A stretch of 64,000 nucleotides of DNA from JALZVT01 sp964634815 (GTDB lineage Bacteria; Pseudomonadota; Gammaproteobacteria; Pseudomonadales; Azotimanducaceae): positions 1 to 64,000 of the forward strand of contig CAZWMD010000003.1 in the NCBI GenBank assembly GCA_964634815.1, given 5' to 3'. Below the pieces are notes generated by a model, which ran no database searches, was not told the DNA's origin, and saw only the letters and a program-made list of their open reading frames with translations. The translations under genes and the position numbers were made by a program. Shown in pieces: positions 42,603-51,013 of this stretch. How positions within the stretch are numbered: position 1 is the stretch's first letter; every line of letters starts with the position of its first letter.

Positions 42603-43298
42603 ATGTTTACTCGACATTCGAACCCTGTCCCTGGCGCAAGCCCCAGACGCCTGGCGATCAGCCTGGTTGCTGGTTTGTATATCAGTGGTGTTCTGGCTTT
42701 AGGCACGCTACCCCTTAGGGCCGCAGAACCATCAAACGTCATGCCCGACAAAGCAGCGGCCGGGGACCAGGCCCTTGGTGTGCCAAGTGGCACCTATGGC
42801 CTCGACAAGACTCACGGCTACATTACCTTTGGTTATTCTCACCTTGGGTTTTCGAACCCTGAGGTGGGGTTCAATGACTTTGATGTTGCGCTAACGCTGG
42901 ATGCCCAGGCACCGCAAAACAGTACGTTTGATGTGGTGATTCAGGCAGCCAGCATTGATAGCCGGGTTGCAAAATTTGACGAACACCTGATCGGCCCAGA
43001 CTACTTTGACGTGGCCACTCATAAAACGATCCGGTTTGTGTCGTCGGCCATTCAAATGACGTCTGCCAACACCGCAGACATTACCGGAACTCTGACTCTA
43101 AAAGGCCAGAGTCACCCGGTAACCTTGTCCGCGGTTCTCAACAAGGCCGGTATCCATCCTCTCGCTCGAGTACCAGCTTTGGGTGTCTCTGCGTCAGCCA
43201 CACTCAAGCGCAGCCAGTGGGGACTCGACAAGTACGTGCCCATGGTCAGCGATGAGGTTGAGGTGCGTATTGAAATCGAGCTGCCCAAGGCCAAATAA
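42603..43298 (+). CDS. YceI family periplasmic protein
   Basis: YceI-domain protein, a lipocalin-like barrel that in relatives binds isoprenoid lipids. The N-terminal signal (LAISLVAGLYISGVLALG, cleavage near RAAEP) exports it to the periplasm. The domain spans residues about 58-230 with YGLDKTHGYITFGYSHLGFS, FDEHLIGPDYFDVATH and LTLKGQSHPVTL. Length 231. The function in bacteria is not settled; base-induced and stress roles have been proposed. Its stop is two bases from the convergent GST stop. Confidence 0.9.
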   Translation: MFTRHSNPVPGASPRRLAISLVAGLYISGVLALGTLPLRAAEPSNVMPDKAAAGDQALGVPSGTYGLDKTHGYITFGYSHLGFSNPEVGFNDFDVALTLDAQAPQNSTFDVVIQAASIDSRVAKFDEHLIGPDYFDVATHKTIRFVSSAIQMTSANTADITGTLTLKGQSHPVTLSAVLNKAGIHPLARVPALGVSASATLKRSQWGLDKYVPMVSDEVEVRIEIELPKAK

Positions 43299-43300
43299 CT

Positions 43301-44284
43301 TCAGGCGAAGGCGTCGGCTACCTCATAGTCCGCCAGAATCTGATCAACGCTGCGGCGCTCACTGGGTGCCAGCTGGGCAAGGGTTGCCTGTACCATTTGC
43401 CGCGACGCTTCAGGATAAGGCCGCGTTAAGTAGCTAACGCGCTCGCCGTAGATATCTGCAAAGCAGGCCTTGGCCCCGGCGCCCAACGCCTTTGCGTTGG
43501 CCAGTATGTAGGGAGTGTATGTGCTTCCCATTTCGCGCAATATGGCGCGGGCAAAATCGCTGAGTTGATTCACTGGCAACAGTTCGCCACCGCCATCCCA
43601 GGTGTCCGCGCGACGATTAGCCCAGTCAATCAACACCGGAAACTGTTGCATGACCTTTGCGGGATCGGGGTCCATCAGCGTATGGGCGCGCAGGCCACCG
43701 AGCACGATGCAGTCGAGTGCTGTCGGACGGTCACCAAGTAAGTAAGCCGTTTTTTGCAGCTGCTGTTCCGCTGCGCTCATCAGGCGCAGATATTCATCTT
43801 CTGCGGCTTTTTGCTGGATTTCTGATTCTGTTCCTGTCGCCCGGCAGGCCCTGGGGCCCCAGCTTCGAACCCGTTCTGCTGCATCAGGATTGCCGCCACC
43901 CATGCGCTGCGAGGCGAACAGCGCGCTGTCTGGATAATGCCAACGGTAGTGAACCATCACCCGGGCCACCCATTCGTCAAAGAACTCTTCCAGGACATGC
44001 ACCAGGGCACCTTCAGCCCCTTCCGGGAACATCGCTCGTCCGGGGTGGCGTGCGTCGAGCATATGCAATATGGGGGTGGTGTCAGCGATCATCCAGTCTT
44101 CTGGTGTGTGCAATACAGGAACCTGGTGCGTGCCGGAGCGCTGGCCAATGCGTTCGCTGTTCTCATCGGTGCGAGCGCGCAGTTCAAACCGCATGCCGTA
44201 GAACCGTGCTGCCGCCTCCAGCTTGCGGGTGAACAAACTGAGTTCACTGCCATACAGAGTGTAAAGTTTTGAGCTGGGTGTAAT
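43301..44284 (-). CDS. Glutathione S-transferase-like protein, apparent ATT start
   Basis: GST-fold protein with a thioredoxin-like N-terminal domain and long helical C-terminal domain (327 residues). The expected N-terminus KLYTLYGSELSLFTRKLEA lies upstream of the first ATG/GTG/TTG, and no standard start precedes it. The best reading begins at ATT 44284 (ATT ACA CCC AGC), seven bases after TAAGGGGGG, a near-perfect ribosome site. TTG 44236 would remove the first strand of the fold. Last gene of the DUF1295-PfkB-sulfotransferase run. A sequencing error at the third base is the alternative. Substrate unknown. Confidence 0.78.
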   Translation of the reverse strand: MTPSSKLYTLYGSELSLFTRKLEAAARFYGMRFELRARTDENSERIGQRSGTHQVPVLHTPEDWMIADTTPILHMLDARHPGRAMFPEGAEGALVHVLEEFFDEWVARVMVHYRWHYPDSALFASQRMGGGNPDAAERVRSWGPRACRATGTESEIQQKAAEDEYLRLMSAAEQQLQKTAYLLGDRPTALDCIVLGGLRAHTLMDPDPAKVMQQFPVLIDWANRRADTWDGGGELLPVNQLSDFARAILREMGSTYTPYILANAKALGAGAKACFADIYGERVSYLTRPYPEASRQMVQATLAQLAPSERRSVDQILADYEVADAFA

Positions 44285-44290
44285 GAGATA

Positions 44291-44300
44291 TCCCCCCTTA
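44291..44300 (-). promoter_or_regulatory. Strong ribosome binding site for an ATT-initiated GST gene
   Basis: On the minus strand TAAGGGGGGA matches the anti-Shine-Dalgarno with one mismatch and ends seven bases before ATT 44284. This is the main argument for initiation at that rare codon. Confidence 0.6.
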
Positions 44301-44328
44301 GGTTTATGGTGCTGTGCAGGGTAACCGA

Positions 44329-45519
44329 TTAGATGCCAAAGGCATGGTTTACCGAAGCTGTGGTCAAGCCATAGTCTGCCAAGGTGTAGCGATGGTTGCC
44401 AAAGTGATGTTGCGGTCGTTGCCTGAGATATTGCTGCATTCGTTCGACAACAGCGGCTGATAGTGGTTGATCAAAAAACGCATAAAGCGCCTCGACCTGC
44501 TTAAGCGGGTTGTCGATGAGCTGCCCGTAGTCGAGCGAGAAGGTTCTCTGCCGTAGGTCGGCTGAGCTTTTGAGTTTATTCACAAAGCTCTTGTGCGCAT
44601 TTCCCCAACGCTGGCACACCTGCTGGCCCAGCTCGTTCAGGTCAGAGAAATCACTGAAGGTTCTGTACAGGTGCCACTGCAGGCTGGCAATAGACCCGAC
44701 AACCTTGTCGGGTTGTCTTTGGGTGTGGACCAGTCGGGCATCGGGATAGGTGGCAAGCAAGCCATCAATAGAAAACAGGTGCGACGGGGCTTTCAGTAAC
44801 CAGTTGGGTTGTTGTGTTTGTTGCAAGTACTTCAGAAAGCGCTGGTGATGGGTATAGGTTTCTGCCTGTGGCTGTGCATCCAGCCAGTCCTGGTAGTGCG
44901 GTACAAAGGCTGAGGTGAAGAACATATGGCTGCGTAACGCCGGTGCCGTAATAACAATACACTCCTGGGGCAGTTCAGCGTCCAGTTCATGGATGGCGCG
45001 AAACCCTGGATGCAGCAGCTCGATCATTTGAAATCGGGCCTGGGTGTGAGCGATGCGGAAGCGCTTGGCAAATGAGCTTGTTGGAATCGGCGCGGGACGT
45101 GTGCTTTCCCAACTCAGTGGCATGCGCCACAAAGGATCGTTGGCTAACAGATTAAACAGCAGCGTGCTGCCTGTACGCGGTAATCCGGTGATTATCAGAG
45201 GTGCCTTAACGTCGCGCAGGCCAGCGTTTTCGGCACGCTCCCAGTTTTCATTGAGACTGAGTTGGTGCTTGATCAGCGAAAGAATATTCACCGCCGTCAT
45301 GATCTCACCCAGCGGATGCAGGCGAGCGGTGGACCTATAGCTTTGCAGCAATACCTCAAGGGCTTCGCGACTATGCGTTGTGAGCTCAGCGGAGCAGCCA
45401 AGGCTCTTTCTTGCTGCGTCTTCCAGCGCCTGGGCGCTCGATAAGCGCCACCGAAGTACGCCCTGGGGGAGTACTCTATTCAGCGCCCTTATTCGAATTG
45501 GCACAGAACTTGGCTGCAT
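44329..45519 (-). CDS. Sulfotransferase family protein
   Basis: PAPS-dependent sulfotransferase fold. The 5'-phosphosulfate-binding loop is TGLPRTGSTLLFNLLA (residues about 113-128), and the 3'-phosphate region includes RLVHTQRQPDKVVGSIASL. 396 residues, cytoplasmic, no signal. Members of this bacterial group act on lipids, sterols or carbohydrates; many are uncharacterised. It lies between a PfkB kinase (29 bp upstream) and a GST (44 bp downstream), so it may belong to a small-molecule modification pathway. Confidence 0.87.
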   Translation of the reverse strand: MQPSSVPIRIRALNRVLPQGVLRWRLSSAQALEDAARKSLGCSAELTTHSREALEVLLQSYRSTARLHPLGEIMTAVNILSLIKHQLSLNENWERAENAGLRDVKAPLIITGLPRTGSTLLFNLLANDPLWRMPLSWESTRPAPIPTSSFAKRFRIAHTQARFQMIELLHPGFRAIHELDAELPQECIVITAPALRSHMFFTSAFVPHYQDWLDAQPQAETYTHHQRFLKYLQQTQQPNWLLKAPSHLFSIDGLLATYPDARLVHTQRQPDKVVGSIASLQWHLYRTFSDFSDLNELGQQVCQRWGNAHKSFVNKLKSSADLRQRTFSLDYGQLIDNPLKQVEALYAFFDQPLSAAVVERMQQYLRQRPQHHFGNHRYTLADYGLTTASVNHAFGI

Positions 45520-45548
45520 CTCAGGAAACCATGGCGGGTAGATAACGC

Positions 45549-46400
45549 TTAGTAATGCTGTGCACCGGTCTGGCCCAGGCAGGCTGCGGCATTTGATTGG
45601 GCCTTGTTCAGCGCCTGTTCAATGGGTAACCCCTGAGCAATGCCGCCAACCAGGGTGCCACAAAACGCATCCCCGCAGCCCGTTGGGTCGACAACCTCCG
45701 CGGGTTGGGTGGATTGCTCCTGCCATGCGCTTGCTGAGTTTTTTCGCCAAAGCACACCCGCGTCTCCCCGCGTCACAAATACCGCGCCAAGTGCGGCGTT
45801 CAGTGCATTGTCGCCCACGTTGCGTTGCAAGGTTTGCCACTCAGTTTCATTCACAACCAGGTTGGGTGAGCGGGCGAGCATGGGCGCAAGAACATTGTTG
45901 CGAGTGACATCAACGTATTGTCCAGGCATCCAGTACAGTTGCGTCGCTGGGTCGATGAAACTCAGGCGCGCCAGCAGGGTTGCGTCATCTTCTGGGCCGG
46001 CGATCCAGTGGTCGCAGTTTTTGATTGCATCCTGCTGTTCAGCTGTTGGTGGATGGAACGCTGTAGACCCGGGGTAAAAACCAGTGAGCTGGCTACCATT
46101 GGCACGGCTGAAGATGAATGCCTCTGCGCAGCTGGCATCAGGCTGGGCCACCAGGGCCAGGCGATTTAAACCCAGGTCATCGATGTGCGTTTGGTATCCG
46201 GCGGGCAGGTTCTGACCATAGAAAATCCATGGCAAGGCGTCGTACCCGGAGCGTATCAGCGCGTAACTCAGATTCATGCCACAGCCCCCCCAATGGGCTG
46301 CGGGTTGTTCCAGCTTGCCGTTCAGATCACCGGTTTGAAAACCGTCAGCCACGCGGGCAATGTGATCAACCGCCAGTGTGCCGCTTACCAAAATGCTCAA
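45549..46400 (-). CDS. PfkB-family carbohydrate kinase
   Basis: Ribokinase-fold sugar or nucleoside kinase, close to the adenosine-kinase-like branch by its start ILVSGTLAVDHIARV. The N-terminal di-glycine (WGGCGMNLSYAL) and the C-terminal PfkB signature DPTGCGDAFCGTLVGGI with the catalytic aspartate are present. 283 residues. Its ATG overlaps the DUF1295 stop (ATGA), indicating coupled translation. The exact phosphate acceptor cannot be told. Confidence 0.88.
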   Translation of the reverse strand: MSILVSGTLAVDHIARVADGFQTGDLNGKLEQPAAHWGGCGMNLSYALIRSGYDALPWIFYGQNLPAGYQTHIDDLGLNRLALVAQPDASCAEAFIFSRANGSQLTGFYPGSTAFHPPTAEQQDAIKNCDHWIAGPEDDATLLARLSFIDPATQLYWMPGQYVDVTRNNVLAPMLARSPNLVVNETEWQTLQRNVGDNALNAALGAVFVTRGDAGVLWRKNSASAWQEQSTQPAEVVDPTGCGDAFCGTLVGGIAQGLPIEQALNKAQSNAAACLGQTGAQHY

Positions 46401-47368
46401 GAGTTTGATTTCAACCAGTGGCTAAATGGCAGCAGGGCGTAGGTTTTTGCTTTGTGCTCATTAAACCCGGCGCGTCCTGCGAGGCGTTTGTCAATCATTG
46501 GGATGGAGATGAAGACAAACAGGATCAGCATGGAAACTGGCCCCCAGAGAGCCCAGTCAAACGCGGCAAGGGGACCCTGGGCCGCTGCACCGCAGGCAAA
46601 CAGGTACAGCGCGACCCAAAAACCGATTTCGCCCAGATAGTTAGGGTGTCGGCACCATGCCCACACTCCGCTTGTCAGGGTTTGGCCCGAGTTTTTGGGA
46701 TCGAGCCGGAATGCTCTGAGTTGATTGTCTGCCCGGTTCTCAAGCCACAGTGCAGCACCTCCCACAATAAGAGCCAATACATCAAACAGATTGAAAGGTG
46801 CGGCCAGTGGGTTTGCGCACACATACAGAGCGATACAACCAACAAACACCAACACCGTTGGGAACAGGTGAATGCCCAACAGGTTCACCAACCACCACAA
46901 TGATCCGGTTTTTTCCTGCAGATCGACGTAGCGCCAGTCCGCATGATGTAACCCCTGCCAGCCACGGGCCCAATTGTGGGTGAGCCGGATCGCCCAGCCG
47001 CCCACCAGCAGGCTCACTACCACCAGGCGGGTATCAAACAAGGGAGCCTCGCCGATGGGCTCAGCGCCAAAGCCGATGCGCTCAGCGCCAATGAAAAACG
47101 CCAGTAGAATCGGCGGTGCCACACTCCAGTACGCATCATAGAAGCTGGCGTTTTGGTGCGCTGTGCTGAAACCAAAAATCACCAGAGTCGCGATAACATC
47201 AGCGATGAAGGCCTGTTCCAGAACAGAGCTTTGCTGAAGCGCTACCAGTAGTGGCAGATCGAGCCAGAGAGCCGCAGCAGCAAGCAGTGCCACTGCATAG
47301 GCCAGTAAAATCCACCCGTATGCACTGGCATCCGGCGCCGAGGTTGTTTGATGAGCGGGTTGAGCCAC
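46397..47368 (-). CDS. DUF1295 membrane protein (steroid 5-alpha-reductase-like)
   Basis: Integral-membrane protein with about eight hydrophobic spans and the DUF1295/isoprenylcysteine-methyltransferase-like C-terminal signature SGVWAWCRHPNYLGEIGFW. The family is related to steroid 5-alpha reductases and ICMT enzymes, which use NADPH or SAM. 323 residues. It is the first gene of a four-gene minus-strand run. A reductase role on a lipid or sterol-like molecule is an inference from the fold only. Confidence 0.85.
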   Translation of the reverse strand: MAQPAHQTTSAPDASAYGWILLAYAVALLAAAALWLDLPLLVALQQSSVLEQAFIADVIATLVIFGFSTAHQNASFYDAYWSVAPPILLAFFIGAERIGFGAEPIGEAPLFDTRLVVVSLLVGGWAIRLTHNWARGWQGLHHADWRYVDLQEKTGSLWWLVNLLGIHLFPTVLVFVGCIALYVCANPLAAPFNLFDVLALIVGGAALWLENRADNQLRAFRLDPKNSGQTLTSGVWAWCRHPNYLGEIGFWVALYLFACGAAAQGPLAAFDWALWGPVSMLILFVFISIPMIDKRLAGRAGFNEHKAKTYALLPFSHWLKSNS

Positions 47369-47499
47369 GATGCCAACTTTCTCCTAATTTTCGAACTGGT
47401 TCCTGTTTACTCTGTGCGGCACTGCTCAGCAAGCCTCTGACAGCGGTCTTATTATCCGCAATTGACGGGCGTTTGGGGCAATTTCCCGTGGAGAGTTTA

Positions 47500-48192
47500 A
47501 TGACTGATTGTCACTTTGAAGAAGTGGTGTATCTGTTTGTTGATGGCCAGGTGACATCGGAGCTGCGCTACTCAACCTTTGAACATCATGTTGAGCGGCG
47601 GACGGCCATACGGGGTGCACCTGCCGGGGCCACGTTGTGTCGTGCAGGGTTTGCGGTTGTTGGGCCCGAGTTGCGGGTGCACGGCTTGGTGTTTTTTCTG
47701 TTGCAGCTTGACGATGCGGGACGACCCGATAAAGATTTCAACATCCCACTGCCGTATCTGGCAAAAAATGCTGGGCCTGGACCGGATCTCGGTTACGGCC
47801 GTGTGCCTATGGCTTGCCGCGGTAGTTGTTCAGTGCCCTGGCATGCAAACAATCTCTGGGACCCAACGATGGACCCTGCGGCAAACCCAATGGATGCGTT
47901 GGTTGCTGCCGTGCAAAATAATCGTTTGCAACTCAATCCCGTGCCTTTACCTGAAGTGTCCGCCGAACCGGTTGCGTTTGATGTGGGTCATCAGATTGCA
48001 GAGTTATCAGCAATGCACACTCAAACCCTGCTAACCATTCAGCATCAGCATGAGGAAGAACTATCAGCGCTGCGAGATATTCTGCAGGCCAAGCTTAAGG
48101 TGCATCAACAGGAAATAGTTCGGCTCAGGCGTGAATTGTCTGCGAGCAGGCAGAGGCCCGGCGATGATGCTGTTGGCTATCAGGGCTATTAG
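47500..48192 (+). CDS. Conserved unknown protein with C-terminal coiled coil
   Basis: I recall similar proteins in pseudomonads but no established function. The N-terminal domain (residues 1-140) contains VYLFVDGQVTSELRYSTFEHH and a cysteine-bearing ACRGSCSVPWHANNLWDP segment. Residues about 165-220 form a predicted coiled coil (QTLLTIQHQHEEELSALRD onward). No signal peptide. Start ATG 47500 with GGAGAG upstream; the longer open frame from 47251 runs through the promoter region. 230 residues. Some relatives carry an unreliable ParA label in databases, which this sequence does not support because no Walker motif is present. Confidence 0.75.
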   Translation: MTDCHFEEVVYLFVDGQVTSELRYSTFEHHVERRTAIRGAPAGATLCRAGFAVVGPELRVHGLVFFLLQLDDAGRPDKDFNIPLPYLAKNAGPGPDLGYGRVPMACRGSCSVPWHANNLWDPTMDPAANPMDALVAAVQNNRLQLNPVPLPEVSAEPVAFDVGHQIAELSAMHTQTLLTIQHQHEEELSALRDILQAKLKVHQQEIVRLRRELSASRQRPGDDAVGYQGY

Positions 48193-48195
48193 GGG

Positions 48196-48399
48196 TTACT
48201 TGGGCAAAACAAATCGCGGAGTGCTGGCCTGACTGAAAACGTGTTTGGTCAGTACGGAATAAACATGGCCACAGGCGCTGCAATGGATGACGTGAAACCA
48301 GGGTTTTCGATCGCGGGAGCGTTCGTGTGATTCACGACTAACAATATGTTCGATGCCGCTTATGTCGCAACTTGGGCAACGGGGTTCCACTTCGTTCAA
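48196..48399 (-). CDS. Small zinc-ribbon protein (67 aa)
   Basis: A 67-residue protein with two CxxC knuckles, CPSC (residues 8-11) and CSAC (about 40-43), spaced like a zinc ribbon, followed by GHVYSVLTKHVFSQ. It starts five bases after the cysE stop and ends four bases from the convergent unknown gene. Likely real because of motif and tight spacing. Function unknown; nucleic-acid or protein binding is typical for such ribbons. Confidence 0.72.
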   Translation of the reverse strand: MNEVEPRCPSCDISGIEHIVSRESHERSRDRKPWFHVIHCSACGHVYSVLTKHVFSQASTPRFVLPK

Positions 48400-48404
48400 T
48401 GCAG

Positions 48405-49265
48405 CTAACCTTTTTTTGAGATATCGAGTCTGTGGTCCATATCGAGTGCCGGAGACTCGCCACTGGGACGGCCCACGATAACTGCCGGCACTCCGGCAAC
48501 GGTGACATGGGGTGGGACATCCTGCAGCACCACGCTGCCAGCGCCAACCTTGGCGCCTTCGCCCACTTCGATATTGCCGATAACCTTGCTGCCCGCGGCC
48601 AGGAGTACACCGCGGCGAATTTTTGGATGACGATCGCCCTTGTCTTTCCCTGTGCCTCCCAGGGTAACCGAGTGGAGCACTGAGACATCATCTTCAATTA
48701 CCGCGGTCTCACCCACCACAATACCGGTGGCATGGTCGAGCATGATGCCAGAGCCAATTTTTGCCGCCGGGTGCATATCCACACCAAGCGTGCCGCTGAT
48801 TTGATTCTGAAAGAACGCAGCCAGCGCACGTCGATCTTTATGCCATAGCCAGTGCGCTACCCGGTGAGCTTGCAGCGCGTGGAAGCCTTTGAAGTACAGA
48901 AAAGGGGTCGACAGGTCGGGGCAGGCAGGGTCACGGGTGTAGGTTGCAAGCATGTCTATCTCAGCCGCTGCCAAAATGGCGGAGTTATCTATCATGGCTT
49001 CTTCGATGACATCCCGAATCATCATGGTTGGCAGCATTGGGGTGTCCAGCTTGCTGGCTAAACGGAAACTTAGCGCGGCTGCGAAGCTTGAATGATTGAG
49101 AATGGTCGCGTGGAAGTAGCTGCCAAGAATAGGCTCCTCTGACGCCTTTTCAGCAGCTTCTTCGCGCATTCGTTCCCAAAGATCAACGTTCTGGGGTAAC
49201 CGGGCTTTTTCATGTTGCTGCTCGCGAAGGATTTTTTCACGACGCTTTTGCAGAAGTTCTACCAT
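48405..49265 (-). CDS. cysE: Serine O-acetyltransferase
   Basis: Catalyses acetyl transfer from acetyl-CoA to serine, the first committed step of cysteine synthesis. An N-terminal helical domain (residues about 1-165) is followed by left-handed beta-helix hexapeptide repeats with the signature HPAAKIGSGIMLDHATGIVV and SVTLGGTGKDKGDRHPKI. 286 residues, slightly longer than E. coli CysE. It is 12 bp after the mocA-like gene and 5 bp before the zinc-ribbon gene, an unusual operon setting. Confidence 0.95.
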   Translation of the reverse strand: MVELLQKRREKILREQQHEKARLPQNVDLWERMREEAAEKASEEPILGSYFHATILNHSSFAAALSFRLASKLDTPMLPTMMIRDVIEEAMIDNSAILAAAEIDMLATYTRDPACPDLSTPFLYFKGFHALQAHRVAHWLWHKDRRALAAFFQNQISGTLGVDMHPAAKIGSGIMLDHATGIVVGETAVIEDDVSVLHSVTLGGTGKDKGDRHPKIRRGVLLAAGSKVIGNIEVGEGAKVGAGSVVLQDVPPHVTVAGVPAVIVGRPSGESPALDMDHRLDISKKG

Positions 49266-49277
49266 GGTCTGCGCTCA

Positions 49278-49916
49278 CTATCTCTTGTCTGCCAGATCTG
49301 CAGGTTCGTCAATATCGTACAGGATGCCGGAGTCTGCCACCTCGACTCTGATGAGGGATTGCCTGTCACGCGCAGCCCGAACCAGAGACCGAGCCCCCTG
49401 ATCACCCCGGCAAGCCTTTAGTGTAGCGCGTTGATCGGCGCCAAAGCCCAAAGGATTGCCGGGAGAGCCCTGATAGTAGGCCTGAACGATGGCATGGTCC
49501 GACGCATCACGTAATTGCTTGCTCAGGGCGCAGACGGTTGAGCTGGTTACATAGGGCATATCGGCCAGGCCGATGACCAGCGCCCCAGGGGGTATCTGCG
49601 ACACCGCACTCGCCAGGGAATGCCCCATACCCAGTTCGGCATTTTCAGCCGATAGCAGGCTGCAGGGTACTTGAGGTGGTTGCAGGTAGCTGGTGAGCAG
49701 TTGTGCAAAGTCATCATCTGGCCGGGTCACAACATACAGATGATCAATCCCGTCGCTGGAGTGGCAAGCCTCGAGCCAGTTCTCAAGGCTTGCCAGGCCA
49801 ACCGGGGTAGCTGATTTGTTGGGTAACCTTTGCAGGCGTTTATCGGCACCAAACCGGCGACTGAATCCCGCCGCCAGCAACAAACCATAGCAAGCGGAAT
49901 GAGGGTGGTTGTGCAT
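49278..49916 (-). CDS. MocA/MobA-like nucleotidyltransferase
   Basis: NTP-transfer domain protein resembling MocA, which adds CMP to molybdopterin for xanthine-dehydrogenase-type enzymes. The nucleotide-binding start GLLLAAGFSRRFGADKRL and GLADMPYV are clear, and NPLGFGADQR follows. 212 residues. It directly follows an xdhC-family gene, strengthening a molybdenum cofactor role. No molybdenum hydroxylase genes are in the window, so the partner enzyme is elsewhere. Confidence 0.87.
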   Translation of the reverse strand: MHNHPHSACYGLLLAAGFSRRFGADKRLQRLPNKSATPVGLASLENWLEACHSSDGIDHLYVVTRPDDDFAQLLTSYLQPPQVPCSLLSAENAELGMGHSLASAVSQIPPGALVIGLADMPYVTSSTVCALSKQLRDASDHAIVQAYYQGSPGNPLGFGADQRATLKACRGDQGARSLVRAARDRQSLIRVEVADSGILYDIDEPADLADKR

Positions 49917-49936
49917 ATATCGCGGCGGGTTACGGC

Positions 49937-50947
49937 TCAGGCTGCGGCGGCTTTGCTGCGCGCGTTCAGGGCGTCACGTGCGCGTGTTGCTGCCTTTTTT
50001 TGCACCGCAATAATTTCCGCGATAATCGCTACCGCAATCTCGGGTGGGGTTTTGCTGCCGATTGGCAGTCCAATAGGCGCGTGCAACCGGTCAATCATGG
50101 TGTCGCTGAGATCCAGCATTTTCAATCTTTCGCGACGTGCTATTGAGGTTTTCTTGGACCCCATGGCGCCTATATAAAAGGCCTCTGTTTCCAGCGCTTG
50201 CATTAACCCCATATCGTCGATTCGTGGATCGTGGGTGAGTGCAACAATGGCGGATTGCGCATCATTGGCCCGCTTACGAATGGCGTCGTCGGGCATCTCG
50301 CAAACCAGATTGACGCCGCTCACATTGAAATCAGCCAGTAGATGCTCGCGTGGGTCGCACACCGTAACTTCAAAATTCAGGTTTTGTGCCATCTCTGCCA
50401 GATAGCCCGAGACCATACCTGCGCCAATAATAAACAGCTGATAGCGCGGACCGTAGGTGTGGCTAAGGGTTTTGCTGGCTTCGTCCCAGTGCAAAGGCTT
50501 GAATCGTTCGGCGGCCTGTGCAGAAAAGGCACCGCTTGAGAGTTCGACCGTGCGGGTGATGCATTTTCTGTCAGCCAGGTGTTGGGCGATCTGTGCAAAG
50601 TGCGCTTTGCTTTGCTCAGCGATATGCAATGGTTCCACGACCACTTGCAGGTTGCCACCACAGGGCAAACCCAGACGCTCGGTTTCTTCGGTGGTCACAC
50701 CGTATTCAAAAAACTGTGGACCGTCGTGGGCAAGCTCTCCCGCTCGAAGTTTGTCCAGCAAATCGTCTTCGACACAGCCCCCCGAGAGCGAGCCGCGAAT
50801 GGAACCACTGTCGTTGCATGCAAGCAGTGATCCTGCAGGGCGAGGGGATGAGCCCCAGGTTTGCACCACGGTGGCCAGCCAGCTACGCTCGCCATCTTCT
50901 AGCCATTGGCGAACCTGATTGAGTACTTCTGAGTCTACCGGTTGCAT
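49937..50947 (-). CDS. XdhC/CoxI family molybdoenzyme maturation protein
   Basis: Accessory protein that binds molybdenum cofactor and delivers the sulfurated form to xanthine dehydrogenase or CO dehydrogenase family enzymes. The XdhC N-terminal domain (residues about 10-90, SGGCVEDDL) and the C-terminal Rossmann domain (LFIIGAGMVSGYLAEMA) are seen, with IGAMGSKKTSIARR near the end. 336 residues. It is first in a run with mocA, cysE and a zinc-ribbon gene and is divergent from the rhomboid gene. Confidence 0.9.
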   Translation of the reverse strand: MQPVDSEVLNQVRQWLEDGERSWLATVVQTWGSSPRPAGSLLACNDSGSIRGSLSGGCVEDDLLDKLRAGELAHDGPQFFEYGVTTEETERLGLPCGGNLQVVVEPLHIAEQSKAHFAQIAQHLADRKCITRTVELSSGAFSAQAAERFKPLHWDEASKTLSHTYGPRYQLFIIGAGMVSGYLAEMAQNLNFEVTVCDPREHLLADFNVSGVNLVCEMPDDAIRKRANDAQSAIVALTHDPRIDDMGLMQALETEAFYIGAMGSKKTSIARRERLKMLDLSDTMIDRLHAPIGLPIGSKTPPEIAVAIIAEIIAVQKKAATRARDALNARSKAAAA

Positions 50948-51013
50948 CTTGGTGTCCTGGTTACTTCCCGGGTGTTATGCCTTGAGTATACCACTGGCTT
51001 TTGTGAAGCCCTG

